In this document: positions 25,678 to 33,838 of the stretch, in pieces
How the letters are laid out: each line of letters starts with the position of its first letter
How positions within the stretch are numbered: position 1 is the first letter of the stretch
NCBI RefSeq assembly: GCF_000422905.1
Contig: NZ_AUGY01000088.1
Coordinates: 1 to 33,838 of the forward strand
Origin: Paenibacillus alginolyticus DSM 5050 = NBRC 15375
GTDB taxonomy: Bacteria; Bacillota; Bacilli; Paenibacillales; NBRC-103111
DNA: 33,838 bases
Reading direction: 5' to 3'
Made by a program: the position numbers and the translations under genes
Notes under the pieces: model-generated
Told to the model about the DNA's origin: nothing
Database searches by the model: none
The model's input: only the letters and a program-made list of their open reading frames with translations

Positions 25678-27327
25678 ATGAAGAAAATGTTCACGAAACA
25701 AGCTTCGATAGCGCTTGCAATCGGAGTCACGATGTTGTCTGCTGCCGGCTGTAGTCCTAATTCCAATCCAGAGCAAAATGCACAAGCGCAAGCAGGTAAA
25801 CCAGGGAATCAACAAGAGGCTACGATTTCATTAGGGCGTGTTGTTGGCCCCGATACCAAATTCAAGAATGGAGAGACCATCGAAAATAATGTTCACACCA
25901 AGTGGGCCAAGGAGAAATTTGGTATTAACTTTAAGGTGGATTGGACAGTAGGAACCGGAGATGCATACACAACTAAGCTCCGTCTTTTGCTTAATTCAAA
26001 CGACAAGCTGCCTGATGTTCTCGCTTTGAATGATCCGACACTTGAGAACCAGCTTGTCGATTCTGGCAAAGTCATGGATATTACTGAGGCATTTAACAAT
26101 TACGCTTCACCGCGGATTAAAGAACTGTACGCCAAATATCCTCAAGCATGGACAACGGTAGCTCACGATGGCAAGCATTATGGCCTGCCTACTTACAATG
26201 CCGACAGTTCCTTTAGCGTTCTATGGATTCGTCAGGATTGGCTGGATAAATTAGGACTGCAGGCGCCGAAGACAATTGATGATATGGAAACCGTCATGGA
26301 TGCGTTCGTCAATCGCGATCCCGACGGTAACGGAGTAAAGGATACTATTGGATTGTCGCTTTCTCTTAAAAAAGGCGTTACAGCTGTGAAGGATACCTTC
26401 ATGGTGTCAAGTGATTTCTTATTCGGACAAGCAGCAATTCCGACTTACTGGACTAAGGGAGCCGACGGAAAGCTTCAGTATGGATCTGTACAACCCACAG
26501 TGAAGGCAGGGCTGACCAAACTTAGCGAATGGATGAAGAAAGGTTATCTGGATAAGGATGCAGGGACCATGGATGAAGCCAAGGCAGCGGAAAACTTTGT
26601 CCAAGGCAAATCCGGCATGGTATTCGGACCGACCTGGATGGCTTCTTGGCCGTTCAATAAAGATATGAAGTTTGATTATAAACCGGTGCCGATACCTGCA
26701 GGAATTGACGGAAAGATGGGATTCGGCAGTGAACCGCAATCTTCAGTCAGATTTTATTTCAACAAGGATTTCAAATATATGGAGGCATTCTTCAAATATT
26801 TGGACGCTATTATGGGGCCTGGCTTCTACGATCCGTCATCGGAATTCGCCAACGGTTGGGCGGAAGGATACGATTATGTCATGGTGGACGGAAAACCGGT
26901 CTATGATCAGGATAAAATTCCGGGCGGATGGATTGACGTGAAAAAGTACTCGATATACGGCAACGATATACAAACGCCGAATAAAGAGTTAGAGGTTATG
27001 GCTAAACTCGGTCAGGGTAATAAGCCTGAAACCCCGTACGAAATGTATTTCTCTTCCAGGCCGAAGAAATGGGCGGAAGCTGCTTCAGTATTGCAAACTT
27101 ACATTGAAAAGGCTTCTGTTTTCGATCTGTTTACCGGCCCTCCAACAGCGACTATGGCTCAAAAAGGTGAATTGCTTCGCAAAATGGAAAACGAAACTTT
27201 CCTGAAAATTATTTACGGGCAGGAATCGCCGGATGCGTTTAACAGCTTTGTGGATAAGTGGAAATCGTCCGGAGGCAACGATATTACCAAAGAAGTAAAC
27301 GAGTGGTATCAAGCGGTCAACAAATAG
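25678..27327 (+). CDS. Substrate-binding lipoprotein of importer II (LplA/YtcQ type)
   Basis: A 549-residue extracytoplasmic binding protein, longer than usual MalE-like proteins and typical of the LplA group found with LplB/LplC permeases. The signal sequence has lipobox SAAGC with Cys25, then a Gln/Ala/Pro-rich linker. The mature part has NVHTKWAKEKFGINFKV, a DPDGNGVKDTIGLS stretch resembling a calcium-binding loop (D-x-D-x-N-G-x-x-D), and aromatic-rich WMASWPF. GAGGAGG lies just before the ATG. It is followed by a strong stem-loop, then the permease genes. The neighbouring GH42 and GH29 genes suggest a galactose-containing oligosaccharide, as inference. Confidence 0.9.
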   Translation: MKKMFTKQASIALAIGVTMLSAAGCSPNSNPEQNAQAQAGKPGNQQEATISLGRVVGPDTKFKNGETIENNVHTKWAKEKFGINFKVDWTVGTGDAYTTKLRLLLNSNDKLPDVLALNDPTLENQLVDSGKVMDITEAFNNYASPRIKELYAKYPQAWTTVAHDGKHYGLPTYNADSSFSVLWIRQDWLDKLGLQAPKTIDDMETVMDAFVNRDPDGNGVKDTIGLSLSLKKGVTAVKDTFMVSSDFLFGQAAIPTYWTKGADGKLQYGSVQPTVKAGLTKLSEWMKKGYLDKDAGTMDEAKAAENFVQGKSGMVFGPTWMASWPFNKDMKFDYKPVPIPAGIDGKMGFGSEPQSSVRFYFNKDFKYMEAFFKYLDAIMGPGFYDPSSEFANGWAEGYDYVMVDGKPVYDQDKIPGGWIDVKKYSIYGNDIQTPNKELEVMAKLGQGNKPETPYEMYFSSRPKKWAEAASVLQTYIEKASVFDLFTGPPTATMAQKGELLRKMENETFLKIIYGQESPDAFNSFVDKWKSSGGNDITKEVNEWYQAVNK

Positions 27328-27339
27328 AAGGTTCGCCTT

Positions 27340-27378
27340 CGATAGGCCTTACGAACAATATTGAAGTAAGGCCTGTCG
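27340..27378 (+). other. Intercistronic stem-loop after the importer II binding-protein gene
   Basis: CGATAGGCCTTAC (27340-27352) pairs with GTAAGGCCTGTCG (27366-27378), 13 pairs with one U-G in RNA and a 13-base loop. It is followed by a mixed AT stretch, not a clean T-run. Like the hairpin at 1878, it sits between a binding-protein gene and permease genes and may limit read-through or shield the upstream message. Confidence 0.65.
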
Positions 27379-27413
27379 TATTATTCAAATTGAGAAAAAG
27401 AGGGGGTATCTGG

Positions 27414-28325
27414 ATGATGGAAGGAAAGAAGAGCAGAATGAAGGTTTTTCGTGAGCTACCTCTTCATATGCTCATACTGCCATCTGTAATTGCGTTGCTC
27501 GTTTTTAATTACACGCCAATGTTGGGGCTTCTGATGGCTTTCCAGGACTTTAAGCCTCGTCTTGGCTTCCTGCATTCACCATGGGTTGGTTTCAAACATT
27601 TTCAGTATATGTTTACCTATCCTGATAGTATACAAGTGATTTGGAACACCTTGCTTATTGCATCGTTCAAAATTGCAGCCAATTCTTTAGTCCCGGTCGT
27701 CTTCGCCCTGCTTCTTAATGAAGTTCGCACACTGATTTTCAAGAAATTTGTACAGACGCTCGTTTATCTTCCCCACTTCCTGTCTTGGGTTATTCTGGGC
27801 GGAATATTGACAGACATATTGGGTAATAAAGGCATTGTAAATCATTTATTGTCCGGTTTGGGAGCCGAACCTGTCTTTTTTCTCGGAAACAGCACTTGGT
27901 TTCGGATAACGGTTGTAATCAGCGATGTCTGGAAGGAATTCGGCTTTTCAACGATTATCTATCTCGCAGCCATGAGCGGGATTAATATGTCATTGTACGA
28001 AGCAGCTGAAATGGACGGAGCAGGTCGCTTAAAGCAAACGTTCCATGTCACCTTGCCGGCGCTTGTACCCGTTATTCTTGTTGTCGGTACGTTAGCGCTC
28101 GGCAACATCCTTAATGCCGGATTCGACCAAATCTTCAATCTTTACAATCCACTCGTGTATCGTGAAGGAGATATTATCGATACCTTTGTTTACAGGGTAG
28201 GTCTCTTGGACGGCTCGTTCAGTTTCGCAACAGCCGTCGGTCTGTTCAAATCCGCAGTCAGTTTCATCCTGATCGTAGCGGCTTACCGACTTGCCTACCG
28301 GTTTGGCAATTATCGCATTTTTTGA
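27414..28325 (+). CDS. Sugar ABC transporter permease, LplB type (importer II)
   Basis: A 303-residue membrane subunit. The ATG at 27414 is chosen because AGAGGGGG lies about 8 bases before it and the family N-terminus begins here; an in-frame start at 27258 would lie inside the binding-protein gene and span the stem-loop. The LplB-type features are LLVFNYTPMLGLLMAFQDFK near residues 25-45, a LPHFLSWVILGG segment, and the ATPase-docking loop YEAAEMDGAGRLKQTFHVTLP. The IDTFVYRVGL and FGNYRIF ending are typical of the group. The next permease starts 19 bases downstream. Confidence 0.93.
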   Translation: MMEGKKSRMKVFRELPLHMLILPSVIALLVFNYTPMLGLLMAFQDFKPRLGFLHSPWVGFKHFQYMFTYPDSIQVIWNTLLIASFKIAANSLVPVVFALLLNEVRTLIFKKFVQTLVYLPHFLSWVILGGILTDILGNKGIVNHLLSGLGAEPVFFLGNSTWFRITVVISDVWKEFGFSTIIYLAAMSGINMSLYEAAEMDGAGRLKQTFHVTLPALVPVILVVGTLALGNILNAGFDQIFNLYNPLVYREGDIIDTFVYRVGLLDGSFSFATAVGLFKSAVSFILIVAAYRLAYRFGNYRIF

Positions 28326-28344
28326 GTAAAGGCAGGCTGATCCT

Positions 28345-29214
28345 ATGTATCGAAACACAATGACTTATCGATGGTTTACAGCATTCAATGCAATGCTGCT
28401 GGCAGTTATAGCTCTTCTATGCATTCTTCCGCTTGTCCACGTTGCGGCAGTATCCTTCAGCTCAAACTCGGCTGCAACGGCCAACCAAGTTTTTTTCTGG
28501 CCGGTCGGATTTACGGCAGAAGCATACTTAAGGACTCTCTCGAATCCGTTGTTTTTACGGTCGCTCGTCGTATCAACGGAAAGAACGATCGCCGGAGCGT
28601 TGCTGTCTATGGCATTGACCGTTACAGCTGCATATGTTTTATCACGTTCATTTCATGGCAGAGGGTTTTACTCCTGGTTTTTTGTATTTACGATGCTGTT
28701 TAACGGCGGTCTGATTCCGACTTATCTAGTGGTAACGAGACTTCAATTGACAAATACGCTTTGGGCTCTGATACTTCCTTCTGCTGTTAGCGTGTTTAAC
28801 ACGATCCTCATGATGCAATTTTTTCGAGCAATTCCGAAAGAGCTTGAGGAAGCTGCTTATATGGACGGAGCGGGTCATATGAGGTCTTTAACCGCGATTT
28901 ATCTTCCTTTATCGCTTCCTTCATTAGCTACCTTATCGTTGTTTACGATGGTGTGGCACTGGAATTCATGGTTTGACGGATTGATTTATATGAATAATTA
29001 CCGGCAATACCCTCTTGCTACCTTTCTTCAGACGATTATTCAAAGTGGCGACATGCGGAATACGAACATAAATCCCGACCAACTGAAGATCCTGTCGGAA
29101 AGAACTGTGCGATCTTCTCAAATATTGATTGGAGCGCTTCCAATTCTGATCGTCTATCCGTTCCTGCAAAAGTTTTTCGTTCAGGGCTTGACGATGGGAG
29201 CAGTTAAAGAATAA
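28345..29214 (+). CDS. Sugar ABC transporter permease, LplC/YtcP type (importer II)
   Basis: A 289-residue second membrane subunit. A first hydrophobic helix leads to LPLVHVAAVSFSS, usual for LplC/YtcP. The middle holds MLFNGGLIPTYLVVTRLQL, a family hallmark, and the docking loop EEAAYMDGAGHMRSLTAIYLP. The C-terminus ends in FVQGLTMGAVKE, the normal ending. The ribosome site before the ATG is weak, so translation may be partly coupled to the preceding gene. No ATPase follows; the kinase gene starts 29 bases after the stop. Confidence 0.93.
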   Translation: MYRNTMTYRWFTAFNAMLLAVIALLCILPLVHVAAVSFSSNSAATANQVFFWPVGFTAEAYLRTLSNPLFLRSLVVSTERTIAGALLSMALTVTAAYVLSRSFHGRGFYSWFFVFTMLFNGGLIPTYLVVTRLQLTNTLWALILPSAVSVFNTILMMQFFRAIPKELEEAAYMDGAGHMRSLTAIYLPLSLPSLATLSLFTMVWHWNSWFDGLIYMNNYRQYPLATFLQTIIQSGDMRNTNINPDQLKILSERTVRSSQILIGALPILIVYPFLQKFFVQGLTMGAVKE

Positions 29215-29243
29215 AATAGGCAAAAACTCGGGAGTCGAAGCTG

Positions 29244-31004
29244 ATGAGTAACAAGGAACGCAGTCTCTTTTCGAAACTAGTCGGCTCGCTCATTGTATTT
29301 TTGCTGCCTATATTACTTCTATCGATGTATTCCAACAGAGTTAATGAGAAAATAATTACTGGACAAATTAAACAGTCAAGTATTAGCCGGTTAGCTACCT
29401 TGGCCACGCAAATGGACAATAATATTCTGCAGATGGAAACGTTCTCTCGCATCTTGATCCGTGATCCGAACGTTATTGAATTTCAAGATTTGTCTTTGCT
29501 GAATTCCAACTATTACGATCAAATCAAAATAAAAAAAATCATTCAGGAAAAGCTGTATTTGCAAAGTGCCTCGACTGAATGGATCAATGATATTACTGTT
29601 TATTCGCCGCAAACAGGACAAAACATATCAACAATTCAAAAAGCAGTGTTTGATCCGGAGCGTCTTCAGAAGTTAAGCAAGGAAAACTGGAATTTTATTT
29701 CGTATGATGGAAAGACAGACGAGCAGGCAAAGTTTATCCACCTAACCGTCGAACCGTACGAATCGGGCGGTGGTATCAGCAAAGCCAATTCAATCGTCGA
29801 AATCAGCTTTGACATGCGCAGTGTAGTCCGTATGCTGGATCGATTTAAGTCTCTAGGAAGCGGAGAGGCATTATTTTATAAGCCAACCGGCATATCTTTA
29901 TCCACAAGCTCTTGCCCTCCTGCCCTTCTTAGAAATGCTGTGTCCGCATTGAAGCGAACACAACTGGCAGATCAAGGGGATATTACTTTGGATGTGAACG
30001 GAATCTCCTATCTTATTACGTATTCCGGTGTACGGGAGCTCGATGGGTATGTTGTCAACATTGTTCCGTTATACGAAATTCTGACCCCTATACGCATCAC
30101 CAATCAGTTCTCCTATCTTGTCATCGGGCTGCTGCTCATCGTTAGCATTGCAGTATCTTGGTTGCTGTACCGGAATGTTCAGGTGCCCCTGCGCTCCCTT
30201 GTGAAAGGAGTGCAGCAGATCAAAATGGGACAGTATAGAACAAGAATTCCATTGCAGGTAAAGAACGAATTCCGGCTCATAATTTCTAGATTCAATGAAA
30301 TGGCCGATCAAATTCAGCAGCTCATTGAGAATGTGTTGGAGCAGAAGCTTTACGCGAGGGAAGCCGAACTGAAACAACTGCAGTCGCAAATCAATCCTCA
30401 TTTTTTGTACAACAGTCTTTCGTATATCATCAGTATGACCAAACTAAGTAGGAAAGATGCGGTTCTTCAAATGGCTTATCACCTGTCCGATTATTATCGT
30501 TATACGACCCGGGTAGAGTATCAATTAGTTAAGCTTGAGGGTGAGTTGAAGAATGCCGCCGATTACTTGAGTATTCACCGGATGCGGATGAACCGTATTC
30601 ATTACACGATTGATGTGAAGAGCGACATGATGGACATCAAGGTACCCAGATTGATTCTCCAGCCCATTGTCGAGAATGCTTTAATCCATGGGGTTGAAGC
30701 ATCGGAAGGAGGGGGAATTGTAACGATCACTGGTATAAGTAACGGCAACGAATATTCGCTGATCGTAGACGACAATGGCGGTTCCATGTCATTCGAACGG
30801 CTTCATGAACTGCAGAAGCTATTGGCAAGCCGGCAGGCCGAAAGGTCGGAAAGCTGCGGTCTTCTGAATGTGAACCGGCGACTTCAACTCCGATATGGAG
30901 CAGATTCTGGCTTAAGCCTTTCAATTAACGACGCATTGGGGCTGCGAGTGGAGTTGCATTGGAGAGAGGAGGGGGTGGACGATGAAGCTGTTGATCGTGG
31001 ATGA
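29244..31004 (+). CDS. YesM-type sensor histidine kinase (importer II)
   Basis: A 586-residue membrane kinase. Transmembrane segments lie near residues 12-29 and 290-308, enclosing an extracytoplasmic sensor domain, followed by a HAMP linker. The histidine box is LQSQINPHFLYNSL with His386. The N-box LQPIVENALIHG (Asn478) is normal. The G1 box reads VDDNGGSM where DxGxG is expected, so the second glycine is replaced by Ser514; activity may be altered. It precedes and overlaps the response regulator gene by 23 bases, indicating coupled translation. The most likely role is sensing the importer II substrate. It is related to the kinase at 3734 in domain order but is clearly divergent, so the two pairs probably sense different ligands. 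Confidence 0.92.
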   Translation: MSNKERSLFSKLVGSLIVFLLPILLLSMYSNRVNEKIITGQIKQSSISRLATLATQMDNNILQMETFSRILIRDPNVIEFQDLSLLNSNYYDQIKIKKIIQEKLYLQSASTEWINDITVYSPQTGQNISTIQKAVFDPERLQKLSKENWNFISYDGKTDEQAKFIHLTVEPYESGGGISKANSIVEISFDMRSVVRMLDRFKSLGSGEALFYKPTGISLSTSSCPPALLRNAVSALKRTQLADQGDITLDVNGISYLITYSGVRELDGYVVNIVPLYEILTPIRITNQFSYLVIGLLLIVSIAVSWLLYRNVQVPLRSLVKGVQQIKMGQYRTRIPLQVKNEFRLIISRFNEMADQIQQLIENVLEQKLYAREAELKQLQSQINPHFLYNSLSYIISMTKLSRKDAVLQMAYHLSDYYRYTTRVEYQLVKLEGELKNAADYLSIHRMRMNRIHYTIDVKSDMMDIKVPRLILQPIVENALIHGVEASEGGGIVTITGISNGNEYSLIVDDNGGSMSFERLHELQKLLASRQAERSESCGLLNVNRRLQLRYGADSGLSLSINDALGLRVELHWREEGVDDEAVDRG

Positions 31005-32559
31005 TGAGGAGCACTTGGTTGAAAGCATGATCGTGGGCATTGCTTGGAAAGAGGCCGGCGTAACTGCCGTTCTCTCCGCGTACTCCGGCAAACAAGCGCT
31101 TGACGTTATGGATAAGGAGGCTGCAGACATTGTATTAACGGATGTTCGCATGCCTGGTATGAATGGCATCGAACTGATAAAAGTGATCAAGAGCAAATGG
31201 CCCCAGACAGAATACATCCTACTTACCGGCCATGCGGAATTTGAATATGCGAAGGAAGGGCTGAACCAAAAGGTTACACATTATTTGCTTAAACCTGTGA
31301 AGGATGCGGAGCTGCTCTCTGCCGTTAAAGAAGTGGCTGACGCTTTGCTTGCAGAGCGGGAGCAGATTATGGCATATGTACAATCGCAAGCCATGGTTTA
31401 TCGTAATTTGCCTATATTGCGTTCCAATTTATTGAACAATCTGATACAGGGCCGGATAAGGCAAGAACGAAAATTGGCCGAACAAATGCTCTTGTACGAT
31501 ATTCCAATCGTTGTCGGCGATACTATTTCATTTGTTCTTATTCGTCTAGAGGATCATCAGAAACGGTACGTTCCGTCGGATATGTCGATTTTGGGCTTTG
31601 CAGTTACGAACATCGTAGAGGAATTACTGGCCGACGGCTACAAGAGCTGGAGTTGCGAGGACTTATACGGCAATATTTTGTTCATTGTGAAACGCAGCGT
31701 AGAGAATTTGAACGGTCATCATTTGGAACAAATTGCGGACGACATGAGGCGAATTGTTAATCAATTGCTTCATTTAACCATTTCGGTTATTCTTTCTCCT
31801 TCGGGATCGTTTCCTGATTACGTGGAAGATCTTTATCAACGTTGTATTGCTACGGTTCGTTCGCAAATCGGATACGACAGCGACTTCGTTGTCCGAATTG
31901 GTGGGGATAACTCGAAACCAGCATCCCATGTTGTCGCCTCTTTATATTCCCCTCCTTTATTTGCGCATTTGCTTGAGGCGGGAAACTGGCGGGCAGCAAA
32001 AGAGAAGCTGGAAGATGTATTCAGTGAATGGAGAACAAAATTTAGCGGATCGAACGAACATCTATTCGAGATTTATTACTCGCTTAAGTCTGCTTTCACA
32101 TACTTTGTGCATAAGAGCGGCAGGTGGCTTGCAGATTACGGCTTGCATGCAAAGGCAGATATGAAGAGCGATAGGGAACTTGAGTATTGGGCAACAAGCA
32201 TGCTGGACAGGCTGCAGGATGAGATGAACGCGGATCTGTTCGAATCCCGCCATTCTGTTGTGACTCTTATTAAGCAATTTGTACAAGAGCATCTATCGGA
32301 AGACGTTTCACTCCAGACCATCGCCGATTATGTCCATTTACATCCAACCCATGTATCCAAAGTATTCAAAAGAGAAACAGCGGAGAACATCTCTGACTAC
32401 TTGCTGAGGTTGCGAATGGAAAAAGCTGTGTTTTTGTTAAAGGACACTAGGTATAAAATATATGAAGTAGCCAGCCTTTTAGGATATAAAAATGCCACCT
32501 ATTTTATCAAGGTTTTTAAGGATCATTTAGGAGTCACACCACAAGAATTTAGAGAGTGA
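30982..32559 (+). CDS. YesN-type response regulator, REC plus AraC DNA-binding domain (importer II)
   Basis: A 525-residue partner of the kinase. AGGAGGGGG lies just before the ATG. The receiver domain (about 1-120) has DDEE at 7-10, phospho-acceptor Asp54 in IVLTDVRMPGMNG, and the conserved Lys in YLLKPVKDAEL. The long central region is followed by the AraC pair of helix-turn-helix motifs (about 425-525) with LHPTHVSKVFKRETAENISDYL and YKNATYFIKVFKDHLGVTPQEFR. It probably drives importer II and perhaps the divergent GH42-GH29 genes. It ends 39 bases from the convergent AraC gene, with no obvious terminator between. Confidence 0.93.
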   Translation: MKLLIVDDEEHLVESMIVGIAWKEAGVTAVLSAYSGKQALDVMDKEAADIVLTDVRMPGMNGIELIKVIKSKWPQTEYILLTGHAEFEYAKEGLNQKVTHYLLKPVKDAELLSAVKEVADALLAEREQIMAYVQSQAMVYRNLPILRSNLLNNLIQGRIRQERKLAEQMLLYDIPIVVGDTISFVLIRLEDHQKRYVPSDMSILGFAVTNIVEELLADGYKSWSCEDLYGNILFIVKRSVENLNGHHLEQIADDMRRIVNQLLHLTISVILSPSGSFPDYVEDLYQRCIATVRSQIGYDSDFVVRIGGDNSKPASHVVASLYSPPLFAHLLEAGNWRAAKEKLEDVFSEWRTKFSGSNEHLFEIYYSLKSAFTYFVHKSGRWLADYGLHAKADMKSDRELEYWATSMLDRLQDEMNADLFESRHSVVTLIKQFVQEHLSEDVSLQTIADYVHLHPTHVSKVFKRETAENISDYLLRLRMEKAVFLLKDTRYKIYEVASLLGYKNATYFIKVFKDHLGVTPQEFRE

Positions 32560-32598
32560 ATATTTGCTAAAGGTCCGGCTAGCGTCAATTCGTCGTCA

Positions 32599-33426
32599 TT
32601 AATACAGATTACGATACTGTTCAGGAGTAATTCCTTCCAGCTTGCGGAACGTTGATACGAAATGACTCGAATCCAGAAAACCAACCTGGGAGGCGACGAC
32701 CTTCACGGTGAGGTTTTCTTTATTTATCAGCAACTCTTTCGCTTTTTGAATGCGCAAATGGATCAAAAACTGATATGGGCTCATACCAGTTGCAGCACGG
32801 AACAAATAGTTCAAATGTTGGGGGCTGACGTGCAAATGATCAGCCATTTGACTTAATCCAATTGCCGCATCGTTATAGACGTTCTCCAGAAACCGCATCA
32901 AAGGGAAAAGTTTCTCATGATAGTTGGAAAGGGAATGCTTGTTGTCGGCATGACCGAATTTTTTAATATCCGTTAGAAATCGGTACAGCGTTGCAGAAGT
33001 GTCCAGACCGGTGAACACGAGCTTGTGATTGGCTAGCTTGCGTATCCTTTTATGAATAGTCGCTAATGGAGATGAATGATCCCAATTGATGACTGTCGAC
33101 TCTGCCAAATCGAGGGCGCTTATGATCACGTGAGCCTGCGACCCGCCGAACGTGATGTACCATGTTGACCATGGGTGTGTCAAAGGCATATAGAAATGAG
33201 GGGCGTGCGGCTTAAGAAGAATGCCTTCGTTGGCCGATAAAGTAATCTTCTTCCCAGAGATTTGTAATTCTCCTGCTCCGGCTGTCGTTTGCAGCCAATG
33301 ATAACAATGATAGCCGTCGGGTCGATTGAACTCACTTTCGGATAAGTTAAATCCGAAAGTTTCAATGTAAAGCGGCAGTTTCCTGTCCAAAGTGGTGAGC
33401 ATCATCTGTTTTCTGTAATGATTCAT
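32599..33426 (-). CDS. AraC-family transcriptional regulator with N-terminal cupin-type domain
   Basis: A 275-residue regulator. The N-terminal part (about 1-160) resembles the AraC sugar-binding cupin domain, with GAGELQISGKKITLSANEG and LLKPHAPHFYMPL. The C-terminal 100 residues hold two helix-turn-helix motifs: LSQMADHLHVSPQHLNYLFRAATGMSPYQFL and VGFLDSSHFVSTFRKLEGITPEQYR. It differs from the YesN regulators in having no receiver domain, so it probably answers directly to a small ligand. It is convergent with the importer II regulator. GH42/GH29 or importer II are the obvious targets, by position only. The ribosome site is weak. A palindrome lies across its candidate promoter. Confidence 0.9.
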   Translation of the reverse strand: MNHYRKQMMLTTLDRKLPLYIETFGFNLSESEFNRPDGYHCYHWLQTTAGAGELQISGKKITLSANEGILLKPHAPHFYMPLTHPWSTWYITFGGSQAHVIISALDLAESTVINWDHSSPLATIHKRIRKLANHKLVFTGLDTSATLYRFLTDIKKFGHADNKHSLSNYHEKLFPLMRFLENVYNDAAIGLSQMADHLHVSPQHLNYLFRAATGMSPYQFLIHLRIQKAKELLINKENLTVKVVASQVGFLDSSHFVSTFRKLEGITPEQYRNLY

Positions 33427-33449
33427 GAGTTTCTACTTTCATTATTTTA

Positions 33450-33472
33450 TATGATATGAGAATTATATCATA
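33450..33472 (-). promoter_or_regulatory. Palindrome over the candidate promoter of the AraC gene
   Basis: TATGATAT (33450-33457) and ATATCATA (33465-33472) form perfect 8-base inverted arms with a 7-base spacer, starting 24 bases before the ATG at 33426. An exact TATAAT on the minus strand (33467-33462) lies inside, with only a weak -35. This fits an autoregulatory operator, but AT-rich DNA makes such palindromes less unlikely by chance. Confidence 0.45.
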
Positions 33473-33505
33473 ATTCCTCTTTATATTAAGCGATTATCAT
33501 AAATA

Positions 33506-33524
33506 TTTGAGGCTCAACCTCAAA
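33506..33524 (-). terminator. Short hairpin after the ISL3 transposase gene
   Basis: TTTGAGG (33506-33512) and CCTCAAA (33518-33524) form 7-base arms with a 5-base loop, 16 bases after the transposase stop in its reading direction. The following bases are AT-rich but not a strong T-run. It may be a weak terminator or lie near the element end. Confidence 0.35.
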
Positions 33525-33540
33525 ATCAGTGCTTGAATAT

Positions 33541-33838
33541 TTAGCTTGAAAGTCGATGACGATTACATTCAACTAAAATGCCCGCTTTGTATCGATCTGG
33601 GTTACGCAAGAAATAATGACGTCGTTGAAATGCTTTAATACGGTTATGACGACCTTCTACAGTAGCATTTGTCCAACGGCAATGGTGGTAATTGAGGATT
33701 TCATCCTGCCAGTTACGCATCGTTTTCAGCGCACTTTTGACAGCTGTGTGAGCGATTTGTTCACCCTGCTCAAGCCAACGATTAAAACCATGCGTTGCGA
33801 CTTCGACATTCGGAGAATAATCATACCAAGCGGTAAAG
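33541..33838 (-). CDS. ISL3-family transposase, C-terminal part, cut by window edge
   Basis: The minus strand is open from the right edge to the TAA at 33543-33541, giving 99 residues with no start in view. It reads WYDYSPNVEVATHGFNRW, then an amphipathic stretch, RNWQDEILNYHHCRWTNA, and EGRHNRIKAFQRRHYFLRN before RYKAGILVEC. N-A-x-V-E-G-R-x-N-R-I-K is the hallmark of the C-terminal DDE region of ISL3-family transposases. The rest of the gene lies beyond the window. It is separated from the AraC gene by a 114-base gap. Whether the copy is intact is unknown. Confidence 0.8.
   Translation of the reverse strand, partial: FTAWYDYSPNVEVATHGFNRWLEQGEQIAHTAVKSALKTMRNWQDEILNYHHCRWTNATVEGRHNRIKAFQRRHYFLRNPDRYKAGILVECNRHRLSS

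Overview
The window looks like a chromosomal region of a Paenibacillus-type Firmicute (Bacillales, Paenibacillaceae). The case rests on gene content: two CUT1 sugar importers that each lack their own ATPase, each with a YesM/YesN-type two-component pair; a dpp-ykf murein-peptide operon in the same gene order as Bacillus subtilis; strong AGGAGG-type ribosome sites; and several TTG or GTG starts. Species cannot be fixed from the sequence alone.

Layout. (1) 1-358: the 3' end of an IS1595-family transposase. (2) 549-8549: sugar importer I, with binding lipoprotein, two permeases, sensor kinase, response regulator and a second, closely related binding lipoprotein that has a candidate catabolite-repression site (cre) in front of it. 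(3) 8736-9995: an alditol oxidase with the known AldO active-site residues. (4) 10102-11771: a beta-lactamase-fold serine hydrolase and a DUF3870 protein, ending in a strong terminator hairpin. (5) 11895-20536: D-aminopeptidase DppA, peptide permeases DppB and DppC, ATPase DppD and binding protein DppE, then LD-carboxypeptidase (YkfA-like), L-Ala-D/L-Glu epimerase (YkfB-like) and an NlpC/P60 gamma-D-Glu-L-diamino acid endopeptidase (YkfC-like). This is a complete route for taking up and dismantling cell-wall peptides. (6) 20577-21941: terminator, an unassigned stretch and a complete IS6-family element. (7) 21972-25462 on the minus strand: a GH29 alpha-L-fucosidase and a GH42 beta-galactosidase overlapping by 4 bases. 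(8) 25678-32559: importer II (LplA/B/C type) with its own sensor kinase and response regulator, divergent from the glycosidases. (9) 32599-33426 minus: an AraC-family regulator with a palindrome over its candidate promoter. (10) 33541-33838 minus: the C-terminal part of an ISL3-family transposase.

How the parts work together. Importer I probably brings in a sugar or sugar alcohol, with extracytoplasmic sensing by the kinase at 3734; the neighbouring alditol oxidase hints at polyols, but that is inference. Importer II plus GH42 and GH29 look like a unit for galactosides carrying fucose or a related sugar. Neither importer has an ATPase here, so both probably borrow a shared MsmX-type ATPase. 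The dpp-ykf block recycles murein peptides: import, removal of D-Ala, cleavage of gamma-D-Glu-diaminopimelate bonds and epimerisation of L-Ala-D-Glu. Transposases of three different families lie at module borders, suggesting a mosaic accessory region. I saw no tRNA, rRNA or CRISPR array. I found no clearly undescribed system; the most interesting points are the doubled binding protein around one two-component system, the hairpin just before dppA, and the serine hydrolase/DUF3870 pair in front of the murein-peptide operon.
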